Assembly (NCBI GenBank): GCA_004154925.1
Contig: QJNS01000109.1
Location: 1 to 64,000, forward strand
Length of the DNA stretch: 64,000 nucleotides
Direction of reading: 5' to 3'
Source of the DNA: Monosporascus cannonballus
Taxonomy: Eukaryota > Ascomycota > Sordariomycetes > Xylariales
Below, in pieces: positions 36,428 to 47,535 of the stretch; the stretch's first letter is position 1; the number at the start of each line of letters is the position of its first letter. Position numbers and translations under genes: made by a program. The notes below the pieces were generated by a model, which ran no database searches, had not been told where the DNA came from, and saw nothing but the letters and a program-made list of their open reading frames with translations.

Positions 36428-37816
36428 CTAATCAATCTTACCATTGGGCTCCAACCCCTGGCGCTTATACGCAATCCGCTTCAGGACGCGGGCCTCGGCC
36501 AGGAGTCCGAGGTCAGCGAGTATGAGGTCGAAGACGTCGTACCAGGCGCCGTCGGCCTTGGCACTCGCGCAGTCGAGGATGAGCTTCCAGTATTCGGGCA
36601 GCTCGGCGGCAGCCGCCCACTCGCACAGGCGGAAGCAGACCCGGGTTAAGGCGCACACCTCGTCGGCGTCGAACGAGCCCGTCGCCTGCCGAAACTCAAC
36701 CGTCCGCTTGTTGCCGACGATCCCGTAGCGGCCGTCCCTGTAGGCGCTGAAGTTGTACGCCGGCCTACGGTTCCCCGTAGCCATGAGTTCCGCCACAACC
36801 TGGGGGTGACGGCACTTGAGGAGCTCGCGGACCGCCTCGGGGATGGCCAAGGGCGAGGAAGGCAAGTCCAATTCGGGATCGGGTGGCACGAAATTGGTAC
36901 CGTTGTCCGCATATGTCCCCAGCGCGCCCCGGCGGCCAAGACCCGCAGTGTCTGTATCTGCCTTATCCCTGTCCCGTCCACCCGCAACCCAACGATCGAA
37001 GAATTTCCAGAATAAGGAAGTGGCAAGCCACCACCAGGGAACATTCTCATGCTCTACGAGGGAGAACGGAGTATCTAGGTCCGTACCAAGCCTTTCCTCT
37101 GCCGCCTCCGCCGACAGGCCCGTGGCTAGAGCCGAATATAGCGAAGTGCTTAAGCACCATATGTTGTTTCGTCGATGCTGGGGCTGTAGCTGGACCAGTA
37201 TCGGATCCGCAGCGTAGAGCAACCCGGCTATGCGGCGCAGCGATTCAACGGACATCCAATCGGGCCCTTTACCGTAATGCACGTGCAGGCCTGTGTTTTC
37301 AGGAGCGAGTACCCAGAGATTTTCGGTAAGAATCTGGCATACCTGGCGTATTTCGCTTACGCCCTCATCCGTAGCCCACAGGGCGGGCGAGCACACCTCG
37401 ACACCGCACCAGCCGCGGTCATCGCCGGCGAAAGAATCTACGAGCTGCTTGGGTATGGGGTCCAGCCAGGCATAGTCCCCCTGTTTGCGGTTCAGCGTGG
37501 GGTCCGCTTTGACAGTCCAGTTACGATAGCTTCTTAGGTGAGAATAGCGTGCACTGTTGAGGTCGACTGCCTTTAAATTACCAGGTACGACGCGTGTCTC
37601 CTTGGATGGTGTTAGTAAGCTGTTAATTAGACGGGCAACACAAACATGTACCGCCTCGTCGATTCCTCTCTGGCCAATCATCTCCTGTGGAATAACGAGA
37701 GGGCGAGCCGTTGCAGGCCAGGGACATGTGGGAGGGTTTGTGAATGGCTTTCCTTCTAGAATCCAGGCGACGTAGCCCTCCATCTCCACCCCGCCGCTGG
37801 GCTTACCTTTGTTCAT
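36428..37816 (-). CDS. Putative amidoligase (Amidoligase_2 family)
   Basis: Single exon of 462 aa from the ATG at 37816. The open frame continues upstream, but only from a GTG. The conserved parts are an early GGVEMEGYVAW (Glu of the GVE motif), GWCGVEVCSP, ENTGLHVHYG (metal/ATP-binding His pair), and RTVEFRQATGSFDADEV near the C-terminus. These match the carboxylate-amine ligase fold related to glutamate-cysteine ligase, in which ATP drives amide-bond formation. Fungal members are common but, to my knowledge, without known substrates. There is no signal peptide or membrane segment. Several Trp-rich loops (VPWWWLATSLFWKFFDRW) are unusual. ATG AAC AAA G|GTAAGC at the start resembles a splice donor, so the true N-terminus could differ. 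Confidence 0.82.
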   Translation of the reverse strand: MNKGKPSGGVEMEGYVAWILEGKPFTNPPTCPWPATARPLVIPQEMIGQRGIDEAVHVCVARLINSLLTPSKETRVVPGNLKAVDLNSARYSHLRSYRNWTVKADPTLNRKQGDYAWLDPIPKQLVDSFAGDDRGWCGVEVCSPALWATDEGVSEIRQVCQILTENLWVLAPENTGLHVHYGKGPDWMSVESLRRIAGLLYAADPILVQLQPQHRRNNIWCLSTSLYSALATGLSAEAAEERLGTDLDTPFSLVEHENVPWWWLATSLFWKFFDRWVAGGRDRDKADTDTAGLGRRGALGTYADNGTNFVPPDPELDLPSSPLAIPEAVRELLKCRHPQVVAELMATGNRRPAYNFSAYRDGRYGIVGNKRTVEFRQATGSFDADEVCALTRVCFRLCEWAAAAELPEYWKLILDCASAKADGAWYDVFDLILADLGLLAEARVLKRIAYKRQGLEPNGKID

Positions 37817-38678
37817 TTTCGATCGTCGCTGCGTGGACGAGAAGGATGGCGAATAAGGGTAGGTAGAAAGCCCTTGGACTCTCTGAATAGAGAGAGCAAG
37901 GGCCTTTATGTGCTTCCAATGAAGCACTCCTTACTCATAGTGCAGGAACACTCGCATGGTTCATTTTCTTCAAATGAGCTTGTTCCGCCCGGGCCGACAA
38001 AGAAATCCGAGCATGAATTCACGTAACCACTGTGCATGGTGAACACGGCAAGGAACGGGTGAAGTGGGTTCACCCTGGCAAGTTCTGGCTTAGATCGATC
38101 GATATGCACTTAGTCCCTTTTCCATTAGCGCTTCTTCCCCGGATCTGCCTGCGCTAACCATGATAGTTGAGCTACCGGTATCTGCATATATTTAACGTTA
38201 GTTAGTTACCTGGTTAACTTCCGCCTGCTCCCGTTTGTATTCACGTGGAATCACATACAATTTTATTCATGTAGAATCACATACAATTTTATGGGCTTGG
38301 ACATCGCAGGTCGTACTGCCGCTGCTTTACCGCTATCGAGGCCTTCCAATTCCCGAAAGTTAGGTAGGTATCCATCTTAAACGAAATCGACCAGGCCGCA
38401 TCCCACATAATTTTCTAGACACATGCACATCCTAACCCAACATGACTTATCGTGGCTCGGTGGAGGTACTAGGTAACTACACAAACTAAAGATACCCCTG
38501 TGACTTGTGTAAGTCTCCGGCATCGCAGCCCGCTATGACAAAAGCTGCCAATCAGACCCATGAAATTGTCATCCAAAAATCTCGAGAATTTTTGGAGGTC
38601 TGACTCTCACAAAACCAGGGTCGCGAGAAAGAGCTGTTCCTTCTTCGAAGCCAAATTCCCAATGCCACTTAGGGAAGC
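37817..38678. promoter_or_regulatory. Divergent promoter region of amidoligase and aconitase paralogue
   Basis: 862 bases between two divergent starts. It contains a 26-base tandem duplication (38239-38290). No conserved promoter element is certain. Confidence 0.4.
38239..38290. repeat. Two tandem 26-base units
   Basis: Units at 38239-38264 and 38265-38290 both end GAATCACATACAATTTT. They differ at two positions (ACGTGG versus ATGTAG), both transitions. Confidence 0.85.
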
Positions 38679-41267
38679 ATGACGGCAATTGGGCGCGCGT
38701 GCCGTCGAGGCACTGGATTTCGGGTAAGCCTTTCCCAAAGAATATGTCCCATCCTTTACCTCCCTACCATTTCTATAAGCGGACTCACTCTCCTTCCTTA
38801 CAGGGCCTAGTCTCCCGAAACTGGCAACGGGGAGACATTTCGCAAACTCGATGGTTTGCGACACCGACGTTCGACAATTCGAACCCGCGTATCCCCCCTT
38901 ATCTCAAGCTCGCCAAGAACTATGAGAAGGTCAAGGAGGCGCTGGGGAAGGGCAGGGCCCTCACCCTGGCCGAGAAGATCCTCTATAGCCACCTGGACAA
39001 CGCCGAGGAGTCGCTGTTGACCAACACGAACGGCGGACGCGACATCCGGGGCACCGCCAACCTCAAGCTGAAGCCCGACCGCGTGGCCATGCAGGACGCC
39101 TCTGCGCAGATGGCCCTGCTGCAGTTCATGACCTGCAATCTACCGTCGACCGCCATCCCCGCGAGCATACACTGCGATCACCTGATTGTTGGCGAGAGGG
39201 GCGCCAAGGAAGATTTGGAAACGGGTATCAAGACCAACCAGGAGGTGTTCGACTTCCTCGAGTCTGCGTCTAAGAAATACGGTATCGAGTTCTGGCCTCC
39301 GGGTGCCGGCATCATCCATCAGAGCGTCCTGGAGAATTATGCTGCCCCCGGTCTGATGATGCTGGGCACCGACAGCCACACCCCTAATGCCGGCGGTCTG
39401 TCTACTATCGCTATCGGCGTTGGCGGTGCCGATGCTGTCGAGGCCCTCGTCGGTGCGCCTTGGGAGCTGAAGGCTCCTCGTGTTCTGGGCGTAGAGCTGA
39501 CCGGGAAGCTTAACGGCTGGGCATCACCGAAGGATGTCATTCTGAATCTCGCTGGACAGCTTACGGTCCGCGGTGGTACGGGCTTTATCATCGAGTATTT
39601 CGGATCCGGCGTCGATACCCTGAGTTGCACGGGTATGGCAACGATCTGTAATATGGGGTGAGTTAGGGGGGTTCTCCGTTGCATTGTTGAAGATCCGTAT
39701 AACCGGTTATTATGCCATTTGGCTAGTAATCCGCTCGATCAAAGCTAAACCTTCTCTCAGGGCCGAGGTCGGTGCTACGACGTCTCTCTTCCCGTTTAAC
39801 TCTGCGCACGTTCGATACCTCGAAGCAACGCATAGACACGACGTCGCGGCAGAAGCCGAGAAATTCTCGGATATTGTTCAGCTGAGGGCCGACAAGGGTG
39901 CTCCCTACGACGAGGTCATCACCATCGACCTCTCCACGCTCGAGCCTCATATCAACGGTCCATTTACCCCTGATTTATCCACGCCCTTATCTCAGTTTAA
40001 AGAAACAGTTAAGCAACAGAACTGGCCCGAGAAGCTGTCGGCGGGCCTGATCGGCAGCTGCACGAACAGTTCGTACGAGGACATGACCCGGGTAGAGGGC
40101 ATGGTCCGCGAAGCGATGGAAGCCGGACTAAGGCCTGCGTCCGACTTCTACGTCACGCCAGGCAGTGACCAGATCAGGGAGACGCTACGGAGAGACGGGC
40201 CGCTGGAGACTTTCAAAGAGGCCGGGAGCACCATCCTCTCTAACGCCTGCGGTCCCTGCATTGGACAGTGGAAGCGCAACGACGACGTGCAGAAGGGCAC
40301 GCCGAACGCCATTCTGACCTCCTTCAACCGCAACTTCAAGGGTCGCAACGACGGCAACCCGGGCACCATGAACTTCCTGGCGTCCCCCGAGATAGTCACC
40401 GCCATGTCGTTCGCCGGAAGCACGACCTTCAACCCCATGACCGACTCGTTGACCACCTCATCCGGCAAGGAGTTCCGCTTCACGCCGCCCTCCGGCCTCG
40501 AGATCCCGCCGCAGCCCTTCGAGTCGGCGCGGCCGGAATTCCGGGCCCACGCGCAGGCGCCCGATCCGTCGGTCGAGGTCGCCATCTCGCCGTCCTCGGA
40601 GCGCCTCGCGCTGCTGGAGCCCTTCGACGCGTTCCCGGCGTCGGAGCTCTCGGGGCTCCGTGTGCTCGTCAAGGTGGCGGGCAAGTGCACGACCGACACC
40701 ATCTCGGCGGCGGGGCCGTGGCTCAAGTACAAGGGCCACCTACCCAACATCAGCGCCAACACGCTGAACACGGCGGTCAACGCCGAGACGGGCGAGGTCA
40801 ACTCGGCACGCGACGTCGACGGGTCCGCGCACGCGATCCCCGAGCTCGCGCGCCTCTGGAGGGAGAGGTCGCAGCCCTGGCTCATCGTCGCCGAGCACAA
40901 CTACGGCGAGGGCTCGGCGCGCGAGCACGCGGCCCTGCAGCCGCGCTACCTCGGCGCCCGCCTCGTGCTCGCCAAGAGCTTCGCCCGCATCCACGAGACC
41001 AACCTCAAGAAGCAGGGCGTCGTGCCCCTCACCTTCGCCGACGAGGCCGACTACGACCGCGTCGCCGCCTGCGACGAGGTCGAGACCGTGGGGCTCCTCG
41101 ACATGCTGCGGAACGGCGGGCGCGGCGAGGTCTCGCTTAAGGTCCGTAAGCACGGGTCCGGGGAGGAGTTCCTTATCAAGACCCGCCACGCCGTCAGCGA
41201 GGACCAGGCTGATTTCATACTCGCGGGTAGCGCGCTGAACCTCTTGGCGCAGCAGCAGGGGCGGTGA
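38679..41267 (+). CDS. Mitochondrial aconitase paralogue (Aco2/AcoB-like)
   Basis: Three exons: 38679-38723, 38804-39657 and 39761-41267, giving 801 aa. The start ([20 protein letters not shown]) is a likely mitochondrial presequence; an open frame running through the first intron from a GTG is rejected. The aconitase core is complete: [21 protein letters not shown], and the 4Fe-4S ligands Cys400 ([11 protein letters not shown]), Cys463 and Cys466 ([10 protein letters not shown]). The swivel domain follows with [20 protein letters not shown]. It resembles the second fungal aconitase (yeast Aco2, Aspergillus AcoB), which is linked to homocitrate dehydration in the alpha-aminoadipate lysine pathway. 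Assignment to that paralogue rather than to the citrate-cycle enzyme is an inference from overall sequence and the divergent C-terminus. The gene is intact. Confidence 0.9.
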
Positions 41268-41893
41268 TTTTGGCGTATACATCTCGTTACCTAGGGAGGC
41301 TTACCCTGGACCGTGGGGAAGATAAAAAAGGGGTAGCGGGTTTAAATAGAATGCAAAGTTAAGTATACTATGTGTTTTGGACTTAGACGAAAGAATATAA
41401 AAGACCAATAACGAGACATGCTCTCTTTTTATTAAGAAAAAATGGCAGGGAAACGCAAAGTTAGGCATAAAGTCTTATTACTCTCGTCTATATAAACCCT
41501 AATCGCCTCCTCTTCCCTCTGCTCTTAACTGCCCGTCCCTGTAGCCAGAGTTCATCTTACCATGGGCGGCCCTTGCACCCACGTGGGGCCATACGTGGTT
41601 CCCAGCTCCTACTGAAGATTAGTGCTCTTCCGCCGTATTGGTGTAAATGACTCTTTCCCCCCTTTAGCCACTCCCTTCGTGCCCGTGTCCTCTTGATCGA
41701 CCCACCCATAACCTCTCTTTCTTCTTCCCCGTCTATCTCTTTTGAGCAAACACTTCAGACGTACCTCCAAGCGCATTTCTAACGCCAGTTACGCCATTCG
41801 ACCGGACGCGTTCATCACCGCAGCCCGGAGACGGGGATCCCACCGAACCTCACGCGTCAGACGCGAACGCGCGCATGCGATTGATCCGCCACC
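41268..41893. other. Convergent 3' spacer
   Basis: 626 bases between two stop codons, probably 3' UTRs. No gene is seen. Confidence 0.45.
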
Positions 41894-44682
41894 TCAGTCC
41901 GAGTCCATCTCCATGTACTCGTCGTCGCCGTCGCCGCCGGCCCAATCGTCCTCGTCGTCGATGATCACCGTGGCCCTCGCCTTGCCCTTCTTCCGCCTCC
42001 GACTCCGTTGCAGTCGCGCCTTCGAGGGGCTCTCGTGTTCCTCCGCCTCTGCGTCTGCCTGTACTCTTTCTTCTTCTTCTTGTTGCTGTTCCACCGTTTG
42101 GGGGGCTTGGGGGGCTTCCACCGTCTCCTGCCCCTGCCCCTGCCCGTGCTCCTGCTCCTGCTCCTCCCGACGCTTCTCACGCTTGCGCCGGCGCCTAGGT
42201 TTGGGGTTGTGATTATTTCGGCCGCTGCTGCTGGTGGTTCCAGACCCAAGAAGACCCAGACTTCGTAGGCGGTTCGCCTCCGCCAACTCGTCCATCTCGT
42301 CTAGCGCCGCGAGCCACTTCTGGTTGCTTTTCACTCGTTCCGGCAGCCCGACCCAACGGTTCGCTCTTTGATCCTCGAGCTTGCGCCGCGCGGCACTGGC
42401 CGCTGCCCTGCCGAAATTCGCCTTCCTGCCTCCGCGCTCCGAGACTTCCTTCCGTTTGCGCTCGAACCACTGCGGCGGCCTCGGCTCCGACCAGTGGACT
42501 CTGGGATCCAAGTATCCAAAACTCGTGGCGGGCCGCGCGGGCCGCGCGGGCTGCTCGTACCAAGGTACGTTGAAGAGTTTAGAGCCGGGCCTGAACGGCT
42601 CATTTGCCTTGCCGTATATGTAGGAATCGAACTTCTTGGGATCGTGCTGCTCGGCCAGTATTCTCCGTCGTTCCTCTGGGTTTAGGATCTTCCCATCACG
42701 CTTTCGACTGTCGTCCGCTGTAATTGTTGTATTCAAAGCGACAAACCCGCTGTCTCGCGGAACTTCGGGTGCGCCCGAACGTACCGGCGCATCCCGTCTA
42801 CTTGAGTGGCGCTCAGGAGAGCCCTTAGCACCTCCACTTTTTGCACTGTTAGACAACCCGGACGAGGTTCGTGGTTTCTGTCGAGGTGTAGATATCGGCG
42901 GGGTGTCTGAATCTGCCGAACCATTTACGACTTGCTGCGAGTTCGGCCTTTCTATTGACACCTCCGCCCGGCTGTCTGGTGGAGTTGGTGATGGTAATAA
43001 TGTAAATCGTGCTTCCGTGTGTATGCCATCTCTGTCCGGATCCCAGGTAATATGAAAAGAAGTTTCATAAGAATATATTGATCCCTCACAGGCAATCTCC
43101 CCCCGTGAATGTAGGGAGCTACGGTCTATGTTATTCGACGGCGCTTGGGCCTCTTCTATTGGAATATTCATTGGCCTGGGGGACTCGGACTTTTGTCCAC
43201 GGGACTCTCGACGCAGGTGATCGGACTCGAGCGGCCTAGGGCCGCGGCTATAATTTGACGGTTCCTGTGGAAGGTCGGACTTCTGGTGGTTGTGGTCCGG
43301 TTTCTCTTTTGAAACAGACTGCTCCTTATTATGTCGCGGGCTAGTCTGCTTTGATATAAGGTGTACCCCTCTATGGTCCCTAACTTGCTGTGAACGAACG
43401 GGCGAATCTTTAGGTCTGCGGGCATATTTGTCTTCATGTGCATGTGCATGCGGACCTTGCAACTCTGCAGGTCTGGAGCCACGGTCTCCGTTCTCTAGAA
43501 TATGATAAATGTCTTTGGTGTTCGGGCTTGTTAGATGCTCACCCCGCCCTGATGGTCTTTCTTCGGTAGTTTGTTTCTGCGGATTTGGCCCTTTGCGGGC
43601 TGTGACAGGGTGTCCAGCCCTAGACAGTTTGGAGTCCGCCGAGATTTTTGGGCGAAGCGAAAACTCATCGCCATCTGCACCGTTCGTCTTCTGGTGTTCA
43701 ACCTGCGCAAGATTCAAACCAGAGATGCCATCACCACTCACAGGTGACAACCGCGGCTTCTTCCTTGGTCGGGAGTCACAAAACGTTCCATTTGCGTTAG
43801 GAGTATGATTCAGGGTAACTTTCGGCGGAAATGTCTGGTGAATCCCGGGGCTATGTGCAGGTCTTGGGTCAAAGCGTGCAGGCCCTGTACTTTTTCTTGC
43901 TACTTTCCCAGCCAGTTGCTTTTTGCTGTTAGCAGGCCGCACCGGTTGGGTGGTCGTATTAACTGTGATGGCGTCGCCCGACTTCCCCTCATTGATTGTC
44001 TGCTTGGGATGGCCATTGATTTTGCGCGGCTGTGCGAATTGTACGGGCGGCTTCGGCGTAGCATCATGCAACGGACGATGCAGAGCAGATTTCGTAGCAG
44101 CCGTTGATCTCACTGGGCTATCACCTCTCTTGTGGCGCATGCAATATTGTCCTCCCGACAGGGTAATGGACGGGCAATCCCCGTACTGGCAGGTCCTGCC
44201 GACCGTGGAATTAACGCCATTACTCGACGAAGTGCCCGGCCGAGTAATGGGCGATACAAGCCTGGACTCATGGATCGAGGAGGCACGCGATGACGTGGTC
44301 AGGTCTGGAGCCATGAGAACCTCCTTGCGCCACGAGACCAGTTTGTCGTGATCGGAATCTTTTCGAGCAACTGCTAAGGCCGTGTCATCGTACCTCATTT
44401 GCCTGGCAGAATTGAAACACAGCCAGCATATCCAATGTCTAGTGAGATTAGTGAATGAAACACGAAAAGATCGGTGATCTTTAAATTACTGGTGCGATAG
44501 GATAGAAAGTGGAAGGCCTTAAGGACAGCTAACATGAGACAATGGCATAAATTGACGTACGGCGGCTTTGATAATGCTGGCTTGTTGCAAGAAGGGTGGT
44601 AGGAATATTTGCAATTGAGACAATAAAATAAGAGCCGATCTGAATCCTCCGATATTTTGCAAACGTGACAGGTCCGCGACAT
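41894..44682 (-). CDS. Unknown protein with PHD-like half finger and second zinc cluster
   Basis: Two exons, 44682-44561 and 44402-41894, joined in phase 2, giving 876 aa. Residues 5-32 have C-x2-C-x12-C-x2-C-x4-H-x2-C, the first six ligands of a PHD/RING-like zinc finger. A second cluster, C112-x4-C117-x10-C128-x2-H131, follows. The middle is disordered, rich in Ser, Pro, Lys and Arg. A conserved-looking block near 620-720 contains NPEERRRILAEQHDPKKFDSY and FNVPWYEQPARPAR. The C-terminus is strongly charged: Arg/Lys-rich (PKPRRRRKREKRREEQEQEH), then a Gln/Glu repeat, then an acidic tail ending MEMDSD. This composition suggests a nuclear chromatin or RNA-associated protein. I do not recognise an orthologue and assign no function. 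Confidence 0.85.
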
Positions 44683-47181
44683 TTGTTAAATGGAAAAGGG
44701 CATTGTCCGGCCCATACCTGACGTTGAATTTCCTATAATGTCGGGTTATTAGTAATTAAATGCGACGTGCAGTATAGAAGAAAAAAAAGTGCGGGGGAAT
44801 CGTTAAATCTTTATGCGAGAGACACAGTCAGTCGCTAGGCAGTCTCAGATCTTTTCAGTTTTCTTTTAGTGAATGTCACCCTGCAAGAGACAGCGGCTTC
44901 AAAATCTGTACCACGCTTGCAATCCCCGATACGCCTGTCCGCCGCAGCCTTTGGCCCAGTCCTATAGCGGCATTGTGAGATCGGGCTCCAAATAGCGGCG
45001 GGCGCAGAATTGCTTTTCGTTATACCAGTTTCCCAAGGACAGGGGCAACCTTACTATAATAAGACGCCATGTGAGGAAGATTGGGGAATGCTGATGCACG
45101 CCTTGACCAAGACGTGCTTAATTCAAGCAGGTATAGAAATCAGAACCAGAGGTCCCACAAAAGCAGTCCGACCTTTTACCAATCCATTCATCATTGACAA
45201 GCCCGGTTATAATCGACCTCAAAATTGAAATAGGTGGGAGAATCATAGGTGTGCGAAAAGGAAATAAAAGGCCTACCTAGCCGACCTGCACCCTTACGAC
45301 TGCGGCGGCAACAGCAGCAGAAATTCCGGGGATATGCGTGCTTCTTCCTCATACTCTATCGCCGGCAGCGGCTCAGCACGGCTCGAGAGGACCCAACCGT
45401 CCCTCGTACCGATCGATACCAACTATTTCTGGCTAAGGCGCCTGGGTGTTAATTTTCGGGGTTGAAATATGAGGTATGAAAGACGCGAATTTTCTGGCTT
45501 AGTCGCGAAGTTGCATCGCCATTGTTTTCGATTAGATGTCGAATCTGTGAATGATTGTTTATCTCAGGTGATTGTAAAAGTCGACGCGTTACAGAAAAGT
45601 TCAAAAGTCACAAAGAAGATGAGTCTGGAGACAACTGTGTAGTGGCGGCCCGTGCATATATTAGGTCACCCATCTTGTCGGAATATTTCTTGGCCGAAGC
45701 AAGAGCTAACAGGGGCTTCCACTTGCATCTGCACCTGACTTGGAATTGCAGCAACAGCTGCAAGCTTGTATGGATATAAAGGCATAACTGCTATTTGTTA
45801 CGAATTATTGGATGCAGGATGTGATAATTCGTTGTCACAATGTCCTTGACATTTACCGTACTGTAGATGCCTATTTTGATATCTGTTAGTGGTTGGTAAT
45901 TGGCATCTTCAATCTAAACAGACCTCAGTCAAAAGGTAAAGGAAGTCCCAACCAACGGCTCTGCCTGTTGGCCGTGCATTACCGCATTGCGCTTTCCAAT
46001 TCGAACCAACTGTGCTTCCACGTTTCAGTTGGAAAACCGGTCGTGGCAATTGGCAAAGAAACTGCGGCCAAGCCAAGCACGCATTAATACGCGATCAGAT
46101 TATCGTTTCTGATAAGAACTTATTAATCGGCCTGAGATGCCACGCGAGTGTGGGGATGCTTTTTGTATGGCAAAAAGGAATCACAAGCAGGATGTAATAG
46201 GGTTTGCAATGGGTACCCAAATGGGTACCCATCACTACCCACGGATGATATTTTCAATCATAAATAAATAATAAACATTTGTAAACAATACAGAATTACT
46301 TGTATAATAAATCTTTTTAGGAAACCCTGAGTATTAAGCTTTTATGGCGTGTGAATTTACGTCGTGGGTAGTGATGGGTACCCATTTGGGTACCCATTGC
46401 AAACCCTAGGATGTAACAAAACAGCATTACAGACTTACCAGCTGAAGGTCGATAGGCTGGCTCACTTGACACCATGGTTGATATATACCTACCTATCTCA
46501 AGATTAGGTCATTTCCGGGTTTTACTCCGATCACCGCCGTCCGTAAGCGGGCGCTCGTTCCTTCATTTTATATAAAGCGTTCGGCAGGCGCCGATCTCGT
46601 ACCACGTTCGTACGACTCGTCCAGGCCAGCCGTACGACAAATCCCAACTAGGGCACCGCGACCTTGGTGCTGGATCCTTCCAGCTTTCTAGCTGACGATA
46701 GACGTTCAATCGGGTCCCTCGTTTTACTCAGCTCCGAGTAGTCGTCACGTCTGGCCAATCTCGCTGTCGTGACTTTCTGGGTCCTGTTCGTCAGCTATGA
46801 TCCCATGGCGCCACATTTGTGGTAGAAGTGGCCTGCCCTCGGGTCGTCGTGGGGGCGAGACGGGATGCATCTATTTCCAACCCGTCGGGAGCGTCTGCCG
46901 GCTTCCAGGGGGAATGATTCGGTTCTATGATCTTGTATATAAAGCTCGTATGACCTCGTTATTCGTAGGCATTGCTCTCTGTAGAAACATCTCCAATCCA
47001 AACCAGTAGACAACTCTCCACACAGTCTCTCCCCCCCTGTCTTTATATCAGATCTCAACTCCGGTCGGTCCTCAGGGAAAAAATAACGTTTGGTTAGTCT
47101 CGGTTAGACATCATCACGTTCACCTCAATCAAGACATCCGATTCAACAACAGCCGCCCATCGGACAACTCCAACCGCAACC
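44683..47181. other. Divergent gene-poor region
   Basis: 2.5 kb between the zinc-cluster gene (-) and the small mitochondrial-protein gene (+). It contains one hAT-like MITE (46198-46408). Other frames lack coding character. The last 300 bases should be the promoter of the downstream gene. Confidence 0.45.
46198..46408 (+). mobile_element. hAT-like MITE, copy A (211 bp)
   Basis: Perfect 46-base terminal inverted repeats occupy 46198-46243 and 46363-46408, starting TAGGGTTTGCAATGGGTACC. They include two GGGTACCC palindromes. The core is AT-rich and noncoding. The 8-base direct repeat GGATGTAA flanks it at 46190-46197 and 46409-46416. TAGGG-type ends and 8-base target duplications are hAT hallmarks. 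A second 211-base copy lies at 57717-57927 in opposite orientation. No transposase is present, so it must have moved in trans. Confidence 0.93.
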
Positions 47182-47377
47182 ATGATAGCCGCACGTGTTC
47201 TCGCCCAGGGCCGCATGCCCATCGTCCGATCCTTCCAGCAAAGCACCCACAGGGCGCAGGCGCAAGGCACGCGGAGTTCCGACTGGGGCCGCATCGTCAA
47301 GAGCCGGGCGAACCAAGCTCTCATGTAAGCCAGCCAGCCATCCATCCAGCCATCGTCCTCTCTCTCTCCTACTTGGC

Positions 47378-47414
<37 letters not shown>

Positions 47415-47535
47415 GCGTTCCACGAACATGCATCAGCAAAGCTAACCCGGACTTACTCGCAGTTACTTCCCCGGTCTCGCCCTAGTCCTCGGCTGGCCCT
47501 TCGCCGCTAGCAAGCTCATGGACGGTCGCATGTAG
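47182..47535 (+). CDS. Small mitochondrial membrane protein, 71 aa
   Basis: Two exons, 47182-47324 and 47463-47535, joined in phase 2. The intron has a GTAAGC donor, a GCTAAC branch point and a CAG acceptor. The N-terminus (MIAARVLAQGRMPIVRSFQQ) is basic, without acids, like a mitochondrial presequence. The C-terminus has one hydrophobic segment, IYFPGLALVLGWPFAASKL, and ends MDGRM. Size and layout fit an accessory subunit of a respiratory complex or ATP synthase, but I do not recognise the family. The intron carries a (CAA)n microsatellite. Codon use and splicing support a real gene. Confidence 0.72.
47377..47414 (+). repeat. (CAA)n microsatellite inside an intron
   Basis: About 12.7 units of CAA in the only intron of the small mitochondrial-protein gene. 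It is not translated in the spliced model. Confidence 0.92.

Noticed and set aside
40268..41140. 290-codon Arg/Ala-rich frame on the plus strand
   Set aside because: Frame shadow of the aconitase-paralogue exon 3.
47094..47439. Minus-strand frames with poly-Cys or poly-Leu
   Set aside because: Translation of the (CAA)n repeat from the other strand; the repeat is intronic.
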